NCBI RefSeq assembly: GCF_945906775.1
Contig: NZ_CAMDRE010000001.1
Coordinates: forward strand, 930,001 to 994,000
Source of the DNA: Citrobacter sp. Marseille-Q6884
GTDB taxonomy: Bacteria; Pseudomonadota; Gammaproteobacteria; Enterobacterales; Enterobacteriaceae
DNA length: 64,000 nucleotides
Direction of reading: 5' to 3'
Shown here: positions 9,116 through 17,521 of the stretch, piece by piece
How positions within the stretch are numbered: the stretch's first letter is position 1
How the letters are laid out: each line of letters starts with the position of its first letter
Made by a program: the position numbers and the translations under genes
The notes under the pieces: generated by a model
Told to the model about the DNA's origin: nothing
Databases searched by the model: none
The model's input: only the letters and a program-made list of their open reading frames with translations

Positions 9116-10318
9116 TCAGGCATGCGCTTCGGTGAATACGCTACGCTGCGGCTGACGAATAGTGGTGGACAGCGCCAGAGAGATAATCAACAGGGCGAAG
9201 ATGACGCAGAAGGTCACATAGAACCCACCAAACAGCGAGGCGATAATGGAACCGCAAATACTGCCAATCCCAAAGCCCAGGTAGATAACACCGTAGTTTT
9301 TCGCCAGATTATTCAGGCCGAAGAACTCACTGACCAGTGACGGGAATACCGTAATCGTACCGCCAAAGTTAAACGCGACACAGGCAATCGCCGCAAAAAA
9401 GGTCGTGCTATTCAGCGGGGCGAATAACAGTGCCGCCATGCCAACCAGCGAAACGACCTGACCGATGGTGATAACACGAATACGGGAGATTTTGTCAGAC
9501 AGAATACCCAGTACCAGACGACCTGACAGGTTAGCGATGGAAATAACGGTGACCGCATTTGCCGCCGTCGCCACATCCATATTTGCCAGACTTTGTGCAA
9601 TATCTTTCGCCACACCAATCACATACAACCCACTCATGCACGCCGTCAGGAACATCACGGCCAGCATCCAGTACTGCGGTTTACGCATGGACTGCGCCAG
9701 GGTGTAGTCATTCTCAACCACGCCGTTCACGGCTTTCACTTCCTGATTTGGCGCATCTTTCATCAGCGTAGAACCAAAGACAATCATCACCAGCACAATC
9801 GCGCCCCAGATAATAAAAGTCTTTTCCAGTCCCACCGTCGCCAGCAAATGGCTGTCGATAAATTTAAAACCCAGGCTGCCAAGGCCATAAGAGCCGATAG
9901 CAAAGGCAGAAATCAGCCCTTTACGCTCAGGGAACCATTTTACGCAGTTGGACAGCGTTAACAGGTAACCCGCACCGTCAGCAAGACCGACCAATACACC
10001 TGCGCTCAACCACAGCATGATCAGGCTGTCAGAGTGCGCGGTCAGGAAGAAACCCACACCCAGCAGGATACCGGATGCCATGGTGACGCGTTTTACGCCA
10101 AAACGTTCCTGAAGTTTCCCGGCGACGGAAGAAGAAATCGCCAGACCCAGGCTCAGTAAACCAAAGGAAAATGCGACCTGGCTGACAGGCGCATCCAGCT
10201 TAGAGGAGAGCGCGCCATTAAACAGACTCCAGGTATAAACAGAACCCAGGGCAAATTGGGTAATGATGGTGCCGATCAGTGTCAGCCAGCGGGTACGCTG
10301 ATAATCAGTAGTTTTCAT
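9116..10318 (-). CDS. yhjX: Pyruvate-responsive MFS transporter YhjX
   Basis: Twelve-helix inner-membrane transporter of the oxalate/formate antiporter (OFA) branch of the MFS. I use ATG 10318-10316 (400 residues, MKTTDYQRTRW), matching E. coli YhjX; the longer frame from 10402 runs through the promoter's regulator sites and is rejected. The loop motif AGKLQERFGVKRV near residue 70 and its equivalent LSDKISRIRVITIG in the second half are MFS hallmarks. In E. coli yhjX is the single main target of the YpdA/YpdB two-component system, which senses extracellular pyruvate. The two exact YpdB-type repeats upstream support the same wiring here. The transported substrate is not certain. Confidence 0.93.
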   Translation of the reverse strand: MKTTDYQRTRWLTLIGTIITQFALGSVYTWSLFNGALSSKLDAPVSQVAFSFGLLSLGLAISSSVAGKLQERFGVKRVTMASGILLGVGFFLTAHSDSLIMLWLSAGVLVGLADGAGYLLTLSNCVKWFPERKGLISAFAIGSYGLGSLGFKFIDSHLLATVGLEKTFIIWGAIVLVMIVFGSTLMKDAPNQEVKAVNGVVENDYTLAQSMRKPQYWMLAVMFLTACMSGLYVIGVAKDIAQSLANMDVATAANAVTVISIANLSGRLVLGILSDKISRIRVITIGQVVSLVGMAALLFAPLNSTTFFAAIACVAFNFGGTITVFPSLVSEFFGLNNLAKNYGVIYLGFGIGSICGSIIASLFGGFYVTFCVIFALLIISLALSTTIRQPQRSVFTEAHA

Positions 10319-10400
10319 GGCAGCCTTCCTGCATAAACAAAATGGGAAATTCTCTGCCAACAACCATACCGAAGTGCGCTTTATACCAGGGGAAAACGGC

Positions 10401-10431
10401 ATGAAATGCCATCAGAACGGAATGAAATGCC
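10401..10431 (-). promoter_or_regulatory. Tandem YpdB-binding motifs upstream of yhjX
   Basis: Two exact copies of GGCATTTCAT on the minus strand (10410-10401 and 10431-10422) are separated by 11 bp. This is the direct-repeat architecture published for YpdB at the E. coli yhjX promoter. They lie 83-113 bp upstream of the yhjX start codon. Confidence 0.85.
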
Positions 10432-10563
10432 TGGAATACGGAATAAATGACGAGACAAAAAGTCAGGATATGAAACTTTCTGACATAAGTTAGCGCACAC
10501 TATCGCCAGGATACGTGTCGTTCTCGGGAGGAATAAGCAGCCACGTTGTTTGCTGTTTTCGCG

Positions 10564-11268
10564 CTAAAATTTAGCGCTCACCCCCATGGTGTACATATAG
10601 TCGCTATTATTGGTGCTGGTTTCCGCCTGAGAAAGCGCCGCGTACGCCGCCATATGCGGATTGAGCAACATATCAGCCCCCACGGTGACATCCAACCAGG
10701 TACCACCGCCCTGACTGACCGCGGTCATACGACTAAGACCCGACTGCGCCTTCCAGATATTCTCGCCAAACTGCTGGTTATAGCTGATTTGCGCCCACGG
10801 TCGAACATCACCAAACTGGGAATCGACCCGCCAACCTAAGGTACTGACGCTGGCATGCCACAGCGGATCGGTCAGCGATGTCACGCTGTCGCCAAATTCG
10901 TTATAAGCGGATAAGGTCGAGCCGTCGTAATGCAGGGCAGCAACAGGGCCCGTACTCGTTTTAGCGGAGAGCGGAAAATTCCAGCCCATGCTCATCCCGC
11001 TGGTCGCATCCAGTGGCGTATCATCGGTCTGATTTAACACGAGACCCGCGACATTCTGCGTGGAACGAATACGCTCTTCCAGAATGTCGTTGTAACGTGG
11101 TTGGTGATCGCTGTCCCATGTATAACGTTCCGTCGTATGACCAGGCATGGCATCAACGATATATTCTTGTTGCCAGGCATATGCTGTATGGGTAGACAAC
11201 GCACAAACTACGGCACTCACCAGAAGGCAAAACCTCTGGCGACCACTACTGTTTCTTATAATCATCAA
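10564..11268 (-). CDS. yhjY: YhjY, putative outer-membrane beta-barrel (autotransporter-type domain) protein
   Basis: A 234-residue protein with a signal peptide (cleavage near TAYA/WQQEY) and a C-terminal region of alternating amphipathic strands ending in aromatic-x-phenylalanine (VSAKF), typical of outer-membrane barrels. The E. coli homologue is described as an autotransporter-beta-domain or lipase-like protein. I see no passenger domain. Two ATGs at 11268 and 11265 are possible starts; GGAG stands 8 bases before the first. Function is not established. It is transcribed away from tag across a 156-bp divergent spacer. Confidence 0.85.
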   Translation of the reverse strand: MMIIRNSSGRQRFCLLVSAVVCALSTHTAYAWQQEYIVDAMPGHTTERYTWDSDHQPRYNDILEERIRSTQNVAGLVLNQTDDTPLDATSGMSMGWNFPLSAKTSTGPVAALHYDGSTLSAYNEFGDSVTSLTDPLWHASVSTLGWRVDSQFGDVRPWAQISYNQQFGENIWKAQSGLSRMTAVSQGGGTWLDVTVGADMLLNPHMAAYAALSQAETSTNNSDYMYTMGVSAKF

Positions 11269-11424
11269 CGCGACTCCAGAAAAGAGCCGAATTCGGCGAT
11301 ATTATTGTCATTGTGTGAAGGATATCGGGCACATAACGCCCTGTATTAAATATTGTCCTTTTAGCGGGCGCGTCAAGGCGGGCCGAATGAAATTTTTACG
11401 CGAGTAAAAACAGCGAGGAAGAAT

Positions 11425-12006
11425 ATGCAGCGTTGCGGCTGGGTCAGTCAGGATCCACTTTACATTGCCTATCATGACAAGGAATGGGGCGTCCCTGAAA
11501 CCGATGGCAAAAAGCTGTTCGAGATGATCTGCCTTGAAGGTCAGCAGGCGGGATTATCATGGATAACCGTGCTGAAGAAACGAGAAAATTATCGCCACGC
11601 TTTCCACCACTTCGATCCTGTTGCCGTGGCGGCAATGACCGAAGACGATGTTGAGAGACTGGTGTTGGATGCGGGCATCATTCGCCATCGCGGAAAAATT
11701 CAGGCCATCATCGGCAACGCCCGTGCATATCTGGCCATGGAGCAAAGCGGCGAGCCGTTTAACGAATTCGTCTGGTCGTTTGTTGATAACAAACCGCAGG
11801 TCACGCAAGCCGCCACCCTGGGCGAGATCCCCACCTCCACCCCGGCGTCAGACGCGCTTTCTAAAGCATTAAAAAAACGCGGATTTAAGTTTGTCGGTAC
11901 CACCATCTGTTACTCCTTTATGCAGGCATGCGGTCTGGTCAACGACCATGTCACCGGCTGTATTTGCTACCCGGGGGATCAACATGATTCGCGAATCAAC
12001 GGTTGA
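11425..12006 (+). CDS. tag: 3-methyladenine DNA glycosylase I
   Basis: Constitutive base-excision enzyme that removes 3-methyladenine (and weakly 3-methylguanine) from alkylated DNA. The 193-residue protein has the family's zinc-binding residues at both ends: Cys4 and His17 near the N-terminus, and His/Cys in NDHVTGC near the C-terminus. Glu38, in CLEGQQAGLSW, is the base-binding residue of Tag. Length is slightly over the 187 of E. coli because of a longer C-terminal tail. A GGAAG ribosome-binding site precedes the ATG. Its last 23 bases overlap the start of yiaC, so the two are probably co-transcribed. Confidence 0.96.
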   Translation: MQRCGWVSQDPLYIAYHDKEWGVPETDGKKLFEMICLEGQQAGLSWITVLKKRENYRHAFHHFDPVAVAAMTEDDVERLVLDAGIIRHRGKIQAIIGNARAYLAMEQSGEPFNEFVWSFVDNKPQVTQAATLGEIPTSTPASDALSKALKKRGFKFVGTTICYSFMQACGLVNDHVTGCICYPGDQHDSRING

Positions 12007-12424
12007 CGATCTGGCGCCCATTCTGGCGTTATGGATGGAAAGCACTATTTACGCCCACCCGTTTATTGAAGAACGCTACTGGCGGGAAAGTGAATCCATT
12101 GTACGTGACGTCTACTTACCCGCAGCACAAACCTGGGTGTGGGAAGAGAAAGGCGTACTGAAAGGCTTTGCCAGTGTGATGGATACGCAATTTTTGGGGG
12201 CGTTGTTTGTTGAACCGGGCGCCATCAGACGTGGGATTGGCAAAGCGCTGGTGCAGTATGTCCAGCAGCGCTTTTCGTTACTCAGTCTGGAGGTCTACCA
12301 GAAGAATCAATCTGCGGTGAATTTCTACCATGCGCTGGGCTTTAGAATTGAAGACAGCGCATGGCAGGAAGAGACGCAACACCCGACGTGGATTATGAGC
12401 TGGCAGGCGGGTCAAACGCCGTAA
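11984..12424 (+). CDS. yiaC: GNAT acetyltransferase YiaC
   Basis: Small cytoplasmic Gcn5-family acetyltransferase, 146 residues from ATG 11984 (MIRESTVDDLAPI). The acetyl-CoA pyrophosphate loop is at RRGIGKALVQY (~residues 75-87). The substrate-side segment LEVYQKNQSAVNFYHALGF follows. E. coli YiaC has been reported to act as a protein lysine acetyltransferase. A longer frame from 11891 reads through tag out of frame and is discarded. The start overlaps tag by 23 bp, and the end overlaps bisC tail-to-tail by 32 bp (12393-12424). Confidence 0.93.
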   Translation: MIRESTVDDLAPILALWMESTIYAHPFIEERYWRESESIVRDVYLPAAQTWVWEEKGVLKGFASVMDTQFLGALFVEPGAIRRGIGKALVQYVQQRFSLLSLEVYQKNQSAVNFYHALGFRIEDSAWQEETQHPTWIMSWQAGQTP

Positions 12425-14726
12425 GCGCAAGCATCGGCCCCGTGTATTTCTCCAGCCACACCAGCGCAGTGTTACCTGCACAGCCATTCCCCAGCTTTGA
12501 ACTGGGGAGGTCTTTGGTCAGCACATTCACTGCGCCATTTTTACAAATACCGTCTGCCGAAAGGTCCAAATCAGGCCAGGCCCCCTCATGAATACAGATG
12601 ACGCCAGGTTTGATCGCGTCCGTCACAACCGCCCCCGCCAGAACGTGCCCGCGATGATTCCACACCCTGACCGTGTCGCCATCCGCAATACCCCGCGCCT
12701 GCGCATCCTGGGGGTGAAGGGTTACCGGTTCACGATCGGCCACCGCATACTGCTCGCGGAGTATGCTGTAATTCAGTTGGCTGTGCAGACGATGCGCCGG
12801 ATGGGCTGAAAGCAACTGCAACTGGTCGGGTTCGGCGTTGCCAAACCACTCATCAGGCTCCAGCCACATCGGGTGTCCCGGACAATCTGCATAGCCATAA
12901 CGGGCAATCTTCTGCGAGTAAATTTCAATTTTTCCGCTGTCGGTTTTCAACGGATGCGCTTGTGGGTCGCGGCGAAAATCGGCAAAGCGGATGAACTGCG
13001 CACTGGCTGGGTTTTCCGGCATTTCGATGAGCTTATTCGCCTGCCAGAATTCAGCGAATGGCGGCAATGTCACCTTCTGACTGGCGCCGCGCTGCCCGGC
13101 GAGCGTGTAAAAGGTCTCCAGCCACTCCAGCTCGCTTTTGCCTTCGGTGAACCGTTCATAACCGCCCGGCTCCCAACGTTCGCTGAGCTCGGCAAAAACA
13201 TCAAAATCGTTTCGCGCTTCATCACGCGGCGTAACGACCTGCTTCATCGGCACCAGATGCTGATTACTGTAATCTCCGGTCATGGTTAAATCGTTGCGCT
13301 CAAACGAGGTTGTCGCCGGTAACACAATATCGGCATGCTTCGCCGCAGCGGTCCAGAAGCACTCCGAAATCACCACCAGTTCTGGTTTTTGCCAGGCGCG
13401 GATCAGACGATTCGTGTCCTGGTGATGGGTGAAGTTTGCCCCGCCAGCCCACCAGATAAAGCGGATATCAGGGAAATGGCGGTCCATACCATTGTGCTGA
13501 TAGAAACCGCCCGGGTTTTCCAGCGCTTCAACAATCCGCGCCACCGGAATTTTATCTACCGCATCAATGCCGCCTTTTATGCTCCCTTGCATCGAAGCCA
13601 GTACGGCGGCGCGGCGCGTCGGATTCCCGCCGTTAGCAAAATGATATGAGAGGCCAAAGCCGCCGCCAGGCGTACCAATCTGGCCGAGCATGGCGGCAAG
13701 CGTGACGATCATCCAGTGTTTTTGCTCGCCAAACTGCTGGCGTTGCATGCCCCATCCCGCCATCAGCATGGTGGTATTTTGGTGAAATATTTCCGCCAGT
13801 TCGCCTATTTTTGCTGCCGGAATGCCACAAATTTCAGCGGCCCAAGCAGCTGTTTTCGCCACGCCGTCGGATTTCCCGAGCAAATAGTCCGCAAACCGGT
13901 CATAACCGGTCGTGCAACGTGCGAGAAACGCCTCATCCTGCCAGCCGTTTTCCACCAGCGTGTGCGCAATACCCAGCATCAGCGCGACATCGGTCCCCAT
14001 ATGCGGGGCTATCCATTCCATCTTATCGCCAAAGAAAGCCACGCTTTCCGATCGCATCGGATCGATACAGATCAGTCGCTTGCCGCTGTTTCGCAATGCT
14101 TCAAAGTACGCCAGCCCCTGTTCGTCAGAGGCATTCCAGGCAATCTTCAGGGTGTTGAGCGGGTTCGCGCTCCATAGCACCACCACATCGCTGTGTTCCA
14201 GAACCACAGGCCAGCTGGTTTGTTGCTGATAGACTTCGTTACCGCCGACAACGTACGGCATGATGGCCTGCGCAGCCCCGGTGGAGTAATCCCCCAGATG
14301 ACCGGTATATCCACCCGCCAGCGCCATATAACGCTGCAGTAGCGTTGCGGCTTTATGTAACACACCGTTTGAACGCCAACCGTACGAACCCGCAAAAATC
14401 GAAGCCGGTCCGTAGCTATCGCGAATACGTTTATGCTGCGTATGAATCAGTTTCAGCGCGTCATCCCAGCTGACGCGGACAAATTCATCCTGCCCACGCA
14501 CACCCTGCGGAGCTTCCGGTGAGGCGAGAAAACCTTTGCGTACCATCGGGAAACGCACCCGCGTCTTGCTGTGGACCTGGTCGCGCACAACGGTTTGCAA
14601 TGAGTTGGGATGAGCAGTGGGAAGCGCCCCACGAGAGGAAAAAACGGTTTCGCCATCGGTCTCGACGAGTATCGGTCCCCAGTGTGCGGCGGTTAATACC
14701 GGGTAATGTGCGGGTGAATTAGCCAA
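12393..14726 (-). CDS. bisC: Biotin sulfoxide reductase BisC (molybdopterin enzyme)
   Basis: Cytoplasmic molybdenum-cofactor enzyme of the DMSO-reductase family that reduces biotin sulfoxide and methionine sulfoxide. It is 777 residues, the same as E. coli BisC. The segment FAGSYGWRSNG (residues 111-121) is where the molybdenum-coordinating serine of this family lies, and GGGNPTRR-like cofactor-binding stretches follow (FANGGNPTRR). No N-terminal Tat signal or Fe-S motif is visible, as expected for BisC. The start codon is TTG (14726-14724), with GGAG seven bases upstream; no in-frame ATG lies close by. Tail-to-tail overlap with yiaC. Confidence 0.96.
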   Translation of the reverse strand: MANSPAHYPVLTAAHWGPILVETDGETVFSSRGALPTAHPNSLQTVVRDQVHSKTRVRFPMVRKGFLASPEAPQGVRGQDEFVRVSWDDALKLIHTQHKRIRDSYGPASIFAGSYGWRSNGVLHKAATLLQRYMALAGGYTGHLGDYSTGAAQAIMPYVVGGNEVYQQQTSWPVVLEHSDVVVLWSANPLNTLKIAWNASDEQGLAYFEALRNSGKRLICIDPMRSESVAFFGDKMEWIAPHMGTDVALMLGIAHTLVENGWQDEAFLARCTTGYDRFADYLLGKSDGVAKTAAWAAEICGIPAAKIGELAEIFHQNTTMLMAGWGMQRQQFGEQKHWMIVTLAAMLGQIGTPGGGFGLSYHFANGGNPTRRAAVLASMQGSIKGGIDAVDKIPVARIVEALENPGGFYQHNGMDRHFPDIRFIWWAGGANFTHHQDTNRLIRAWQKPELVVISECFWTAAAKHADIVLPATTSFERNDLTMTGDYSNQHLVPMKQVVTPRDEARNDFDVFAELSERWEPGGYERFTEGKSELEWLETFYTLAGQRGASQKVTLPPFAEFWQANKLIEMPENPASAQFIRFADFRRDPQAHPLKTDSGKIEIYSQKIARYGYADCPGHPMWLEPDEWFGNAEPDQLQLLSAHPAHRLHSQLNYSILREQYAVADREPVTLHPQDAQARGIADGDTVRVWNHRGHVLAGAVVTDAIKPGVICIHEGAWPDLDLSADGICKNGAVNVLTKDLPSSKLGNGCAGNTALVWLEKYTGPMLALTAFDPPASS

Positions 14727-14886
14727 GATGGCACTCCTGAATGCGATGTGACGGCTTATTTTTTATGCCGTTCAATGTTACTTACAAATTTCAGAGTCTT
14801 CCCTGGAATTTTCTTCATGTTCACACGTCATAATCAACCGCCACGGTCGCTGTGGTAAAGAATAAAAAAGTCATTAAGGAATTAAG

Positions 14887-15549
14887 ATGAAGAAACGTGT
14901 ATTTGTGATTGCTGCCATCGTGAGCGGGGCCCTGGCGGTTTCTGGCTGCACAACAAACCCTTACACCGGTGAACGCGAAGCGGGTAAATCCGGCATGGGC
15001 GCGGGCATTGGTTCCCTTGTCGGCGCAGGTATTGGCGCGCTCTCTTCGTCGAAGAAAGATCGCGGTAAAGGTGCGCTGATTGGCGCAGCAGCAGGCGCTG
15101 CCGTTGGCGGCGGCATCGGTTATTACATGGATGTGCAGGAAGCAAAACTGCGCGAAAAAATGCAGGGAACTGGCGTGAGCGTGACGCGCAGCGGCGATAA
15201 CATCATTTTGAATATGCCCAATAACGTCACCTTCGACAGCAGCAGCGCCAACCTGAAACCCGCAGGGGCAAACACCCTGACAGGCGTGGCTATGGTACTG
15301 AAAGAGTACAATAAAACCGCCGTGAACGTGCTGGGCTTCACCGACAGCACCGGCAGCCAGGATCTGAATATGCGTCTGTCTCAGCAGCGTGCAGACTCGG
15401 TTGCCAGCGCGCTGATCACCCAGGGTGTGGAAGCTAACCGTATTCGCACTCGCGGTATGGGTCCGGCGAATCCTATCGCCAGCAACAGCACTGCCGAAGG
15501 TAAAGCGCAGAACCGCCGCGTAGAGATCACGCTAAGCCCAATCCAGTAA
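14887..15549 (+). CDS. yiaD: Outer-membrane lipoprotein YiaD with OmpA-like domain
   Basis: A 220-residue lipoprotein. The signal peptide ends in a lipobox with Cys21 (LAVSGC), and +2 threonine is consistent with outer-membrane sorting. Residues ~35-90 are a glycine-zipper stretch (GMGAGIGSLVGAGIGAL). Residues ~105-218 are an OmpA C-terminal peptidoglycan-binding domain with the motif GFTDSTGSQDLNMRLSQQRA. In E. coli, extra YiaD suppresses a temperature-sensitive bamD mutant. ATG at 14887 with AAGGAATTAAG upstream. Confidence 0.95.
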   Translation: MKKRVFVIAAIVSGALAVSGCTTNPYTGEREAGKSGMGAGIGSLVGAGIGALSSSKKDRGKGALIGAAAGAAVGGGIGYYMDVQEAKLREKMQGTGVSVTRSGDNIILNMPNNVTFDSSSANLKPAGANTLTGVAMVLKEYNKTAVNVLGFTDSTGSQDLNMRLSQQRADSVASALITQGVEANRIRTRGMGPANPIASNSTAEGKAQNRRVEITLSPIQ

Positions 15550-15557
15550 TCGGTTTG

Positions 15558-15587
15558 TGCCGGGTGGCAGCCTTGCTTCACCCGGCA
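15558..15587. repeat. REP-like palindrome after yiaD
   Basis: TGCCGGGTG (15558-15566) pairs with CACCCGGCA (15579-15587). Composition and position, straight after the yiaD stop, fit a single REP element. It probably stabilises or ends the yiaD mRNA. Confidence 0.6.
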
Positions 15588-15651
15588 TGAAGCGCTTGCC
15601 ATCGGTGATTTTCGCGTTAAGGTGTTCACACCAAAACCAGGGAAATCAGCG

Positions 15652-16668
15652 ATGAGCAAATCAACAAGGGCAACCATCAGCGATGTGGCAAAGGCCGCTA
15701 AAACGGGTAAGACCAGCATTTCACGCTACCTCAACGGTGAAAAGCATCTGTTATCCGACGCGCTGCTGGCGCGTATTGAAAAAGCCATCGCCGATCTCGA
15801 CTATCGTCCCAGCCTGATGGCGCGAGGCCTGAAGCGTGGCCGCACCCGCCTGATCGGCCTGATTATCGCTGACATTACCAACCCCTACTCCGTTAACGTA
15901 CTGAGCGGTATCGAAGCCGCTTGCCGCGATAAAGGCTTTACCCCGCTGGTTTGTAACACCAATAACGAAGTGGATCAGGAGCTGCATTATCTCGACCTGC
16001 TGCGCAGTTATCAGGTTGAAGGGATTGTGGTGAATGCCGTCGGCATGCGCGAAGACGGATTAAACCGTCTGCAGCAGTCCGCGCTCCCCATGGTGCTTAT
16101 TGACCGTAAAATCCCGGATTTCGACTGCGATATGGTCGGGCTGGATAACACCCAGGCGGCAACGGTCGCCACTGAACACCTGATTGAACAAGGTTTTGAA
16201 GCCATTCTGTTTCTCAGCGAGCCGTTGGGGATGGTCAATACCCGCCGCGAGCGTTTGAGTGCTTTTCGCGCGACGCTCGCGCAATATCCCGGTGTTATCG
16301 CGGAAAATGCCGAACTGTCGCTGGCAGAAAATACACAGCTGGATGACACCCTGCGTCAGTTTCACCAACAGCACCGGGGGATGCGTAAAGCCGTTATCTC
16401 TGCCAACGGCGCCCTCACGCTGCAAGTTGCCCGCGCGCTCAAGCGTATCGGTCTTCACTGGGGCAGCGACATCGGCCTGCTCGGTTTTGACGAACTGGAA
16501 TGGGCCGAGCTGGCTGGAGTGGGGATCACCACCCTCAAACAACCAACCTGGCAGATTGGTTATACCGCCGTTGAACAGGTTGTACGCCGGATCGAGGGCG
16601 ATTCTGACGCCATTCAGGAACAGGTTTTCTCCGGCGAACTGATCGTTCGCGGCTCCACCGCCCGCTAA
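15652..16668 (+). CDS. LacI-family regulator, PtxS/KdgR-like
   Basis: A 338-residue LacI/GalR repressor starting at ATG 15652 (MSKSTRATISDVAKAAKTGK). The helix-turn-helix and hinge helix span residues ~8-60, and a periplasmic-binding-protein-like effector domain follows (IGLIIADITNPYSV at ~70-83; GLLGFDELEWAEL near 285). An upstream in-frame GTG (15622) is less likely, since AGGGAAA precedes the ATG. It lies just ahead of, and in the same direction as, the sugar-acid genes at 16769-20809. A perfect LacI-type operator sits in the 100 bp between, so it very likely controls them. Pipelines often call such proteins KdgR; the neighbours suggest a role like Pseudomonas PtxS, with 2-ketogluconate or its phosphate as effector. 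No copy of the operator is visible upstream of the gene itself. Confidence 0.85.
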   Translation: MSKSTRATISDVAKAAKTGKTSISRYLNGEKHLLSDALLARIEKAIADLDYRPSLMARGLKRGRTRLIGLIIADITNPYSVNVLSGIEAACRDKGFTPLVCNTNNEVDQELHYLDLLRSYQVEGIVVNAVGMREDGLNRLQQSALPMVLIDRKIPDFDCDMVGLDNTQAATVATEHLIEQGFEAILFLSEPLGMVNTRRERLSAFRATLAQYPGVIAENAELSLAENTQLDDTLRQFHQQHRGMRKAVISANGALTLQVARALKRIGLHWGSDIGLLGFDELEWAELAGVGITTLKQPTWQIGYTAVEQVVRRIEGDSDAIQEQVFSGELIVRGSTAR

Positions 16669-16716
16669 ATTTCCTTCGTGATGGTGATCATAAATTCGGC
16701 ATCATGCGCTTTTCTT

Positions 16717-16730
16717 TGGAACCGGTTCCA
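16717..16730. promoter_or_regulatory. LacI-family operator ahead of the sugar-acid operon
   Basis: A perfect 14-bp palindrome, TGGAACCGGTTCCA, with the central CG typical of LacI/GalR operators. It lies 38 bp before the start of the first structural gene. It closely resembles the PtxS operator as I recall it from Pseudomonas (TGAAACCGGTTTCA). Confidence 0.85.
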
Positions 16731-16768
16731 TCTAGCGTTATAGCAAGAACGATAGTTTTGGAGTTTCC

Positions 16769-17518
16769 ATGAACAGAAAAATTATGGTGGTCACCGCCGC
16801 ATATGGTTATGACGCAGTGCGCGCCGCAGGTGGGCAAACGGCTATGTTGCCTATCATTGCTGAAGCCGGTGCAGACGGTGTCGAAATTCGCCGGGAAATG
16901 TTGACGGAGGCCGAGCTCAACACGTTACCAACCCTGGCCGATGCCATTGAAATTTTTGGTCTGCTGGCCTGCTATTCCGCGCCGGAGCCGCTGTTTCTGC
17001 AAGATAGCAGCCTCAACCCTCTCCTTCCTGAACTGCTTCACGAGGCACAGGCTTTACAGGCCTTGTGGTTAAAAGTCTCCCTCGGCCATTTTACCCACAC
17101 CGATCAGTTCGACACGTTGCGCGGCTGGCTCGACAACAGTGGTATGGAGCTGGTAGTTGAGAACGATCAAACGCCCTGCGGGCGGCTTCAACCGATGCAA
17201 CGCTTCGTTGATGCCTGTCAGGCGCTGAATCTACCGGTCCCCCTGACTTTCGATATGGGCAACTGGCTGTGGGCAGGCGACGTCCCTGAAGACGCCGCAC
17301 AGCATTTGGCCTCTGCCGTGGGATACATCCATGTGAAAGCCGCCATCCCCCATCACGACAACTACCGCGCCGTGCCGCCAGATGAGGCAGAACCACGCTG
17401 GCTCGCACTGTTAAACAGACTGCCCGCAGAAGTACCACGCGGCATCGAATTTCCCCTGGAAGGGCAAGATTTGACGGCAGTGACCCGTCACTACGTCGAT
17501 CTGTTACGTGAGGAGTAA
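16769..17518 (+). CDS. KguE-like TIM-barrel isomerase/epimerase
   Basis: A 249-residue soluble protein of the xylose-isomerase-like TIM-barrel superfamily (AP-endonuclease family 2). Candidate metal and acid residues are in DGVEIRREML (~residues 35-45), VENDQTPCGR (~130-139) and FDMGNW (~160). The combination WLKVSLGHF, VENDQTP and TFDMGNW is what I remember of KguE from Pseudomonas 2-ketogluconate operons. The biochemical role of KguE is itself poorly defined. It is the first structural gene of the operon, behind the LacI-type operator, with GGAG before the ATG. The kinase follows 3 bp after its stop codon. Confidence 0.7.
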   Translation: MNRKIMVVTAAYGYDAVRAAGGQTAMLPIIAEAGADGVEIRREMLTEAELNTLPTLADAIEIFGLLACYSAPEPLFLQDSSLNPLLPELLHEAQALQALWLKVSLGHFTHTDQFDTLRGWLDNSGMELVVENDQTPCGRLQPMQRFVDACQALNLPVPLTFDMGNWLWAGDVPEDAAQHLASAVGYIHVKAAIPHHDNYRAVPPDEAEPRWLALLNRLPAEVPRGIEFPLEGQDLTAVTRHYVDLLREE

Positions 17519-17521
17519 GGT

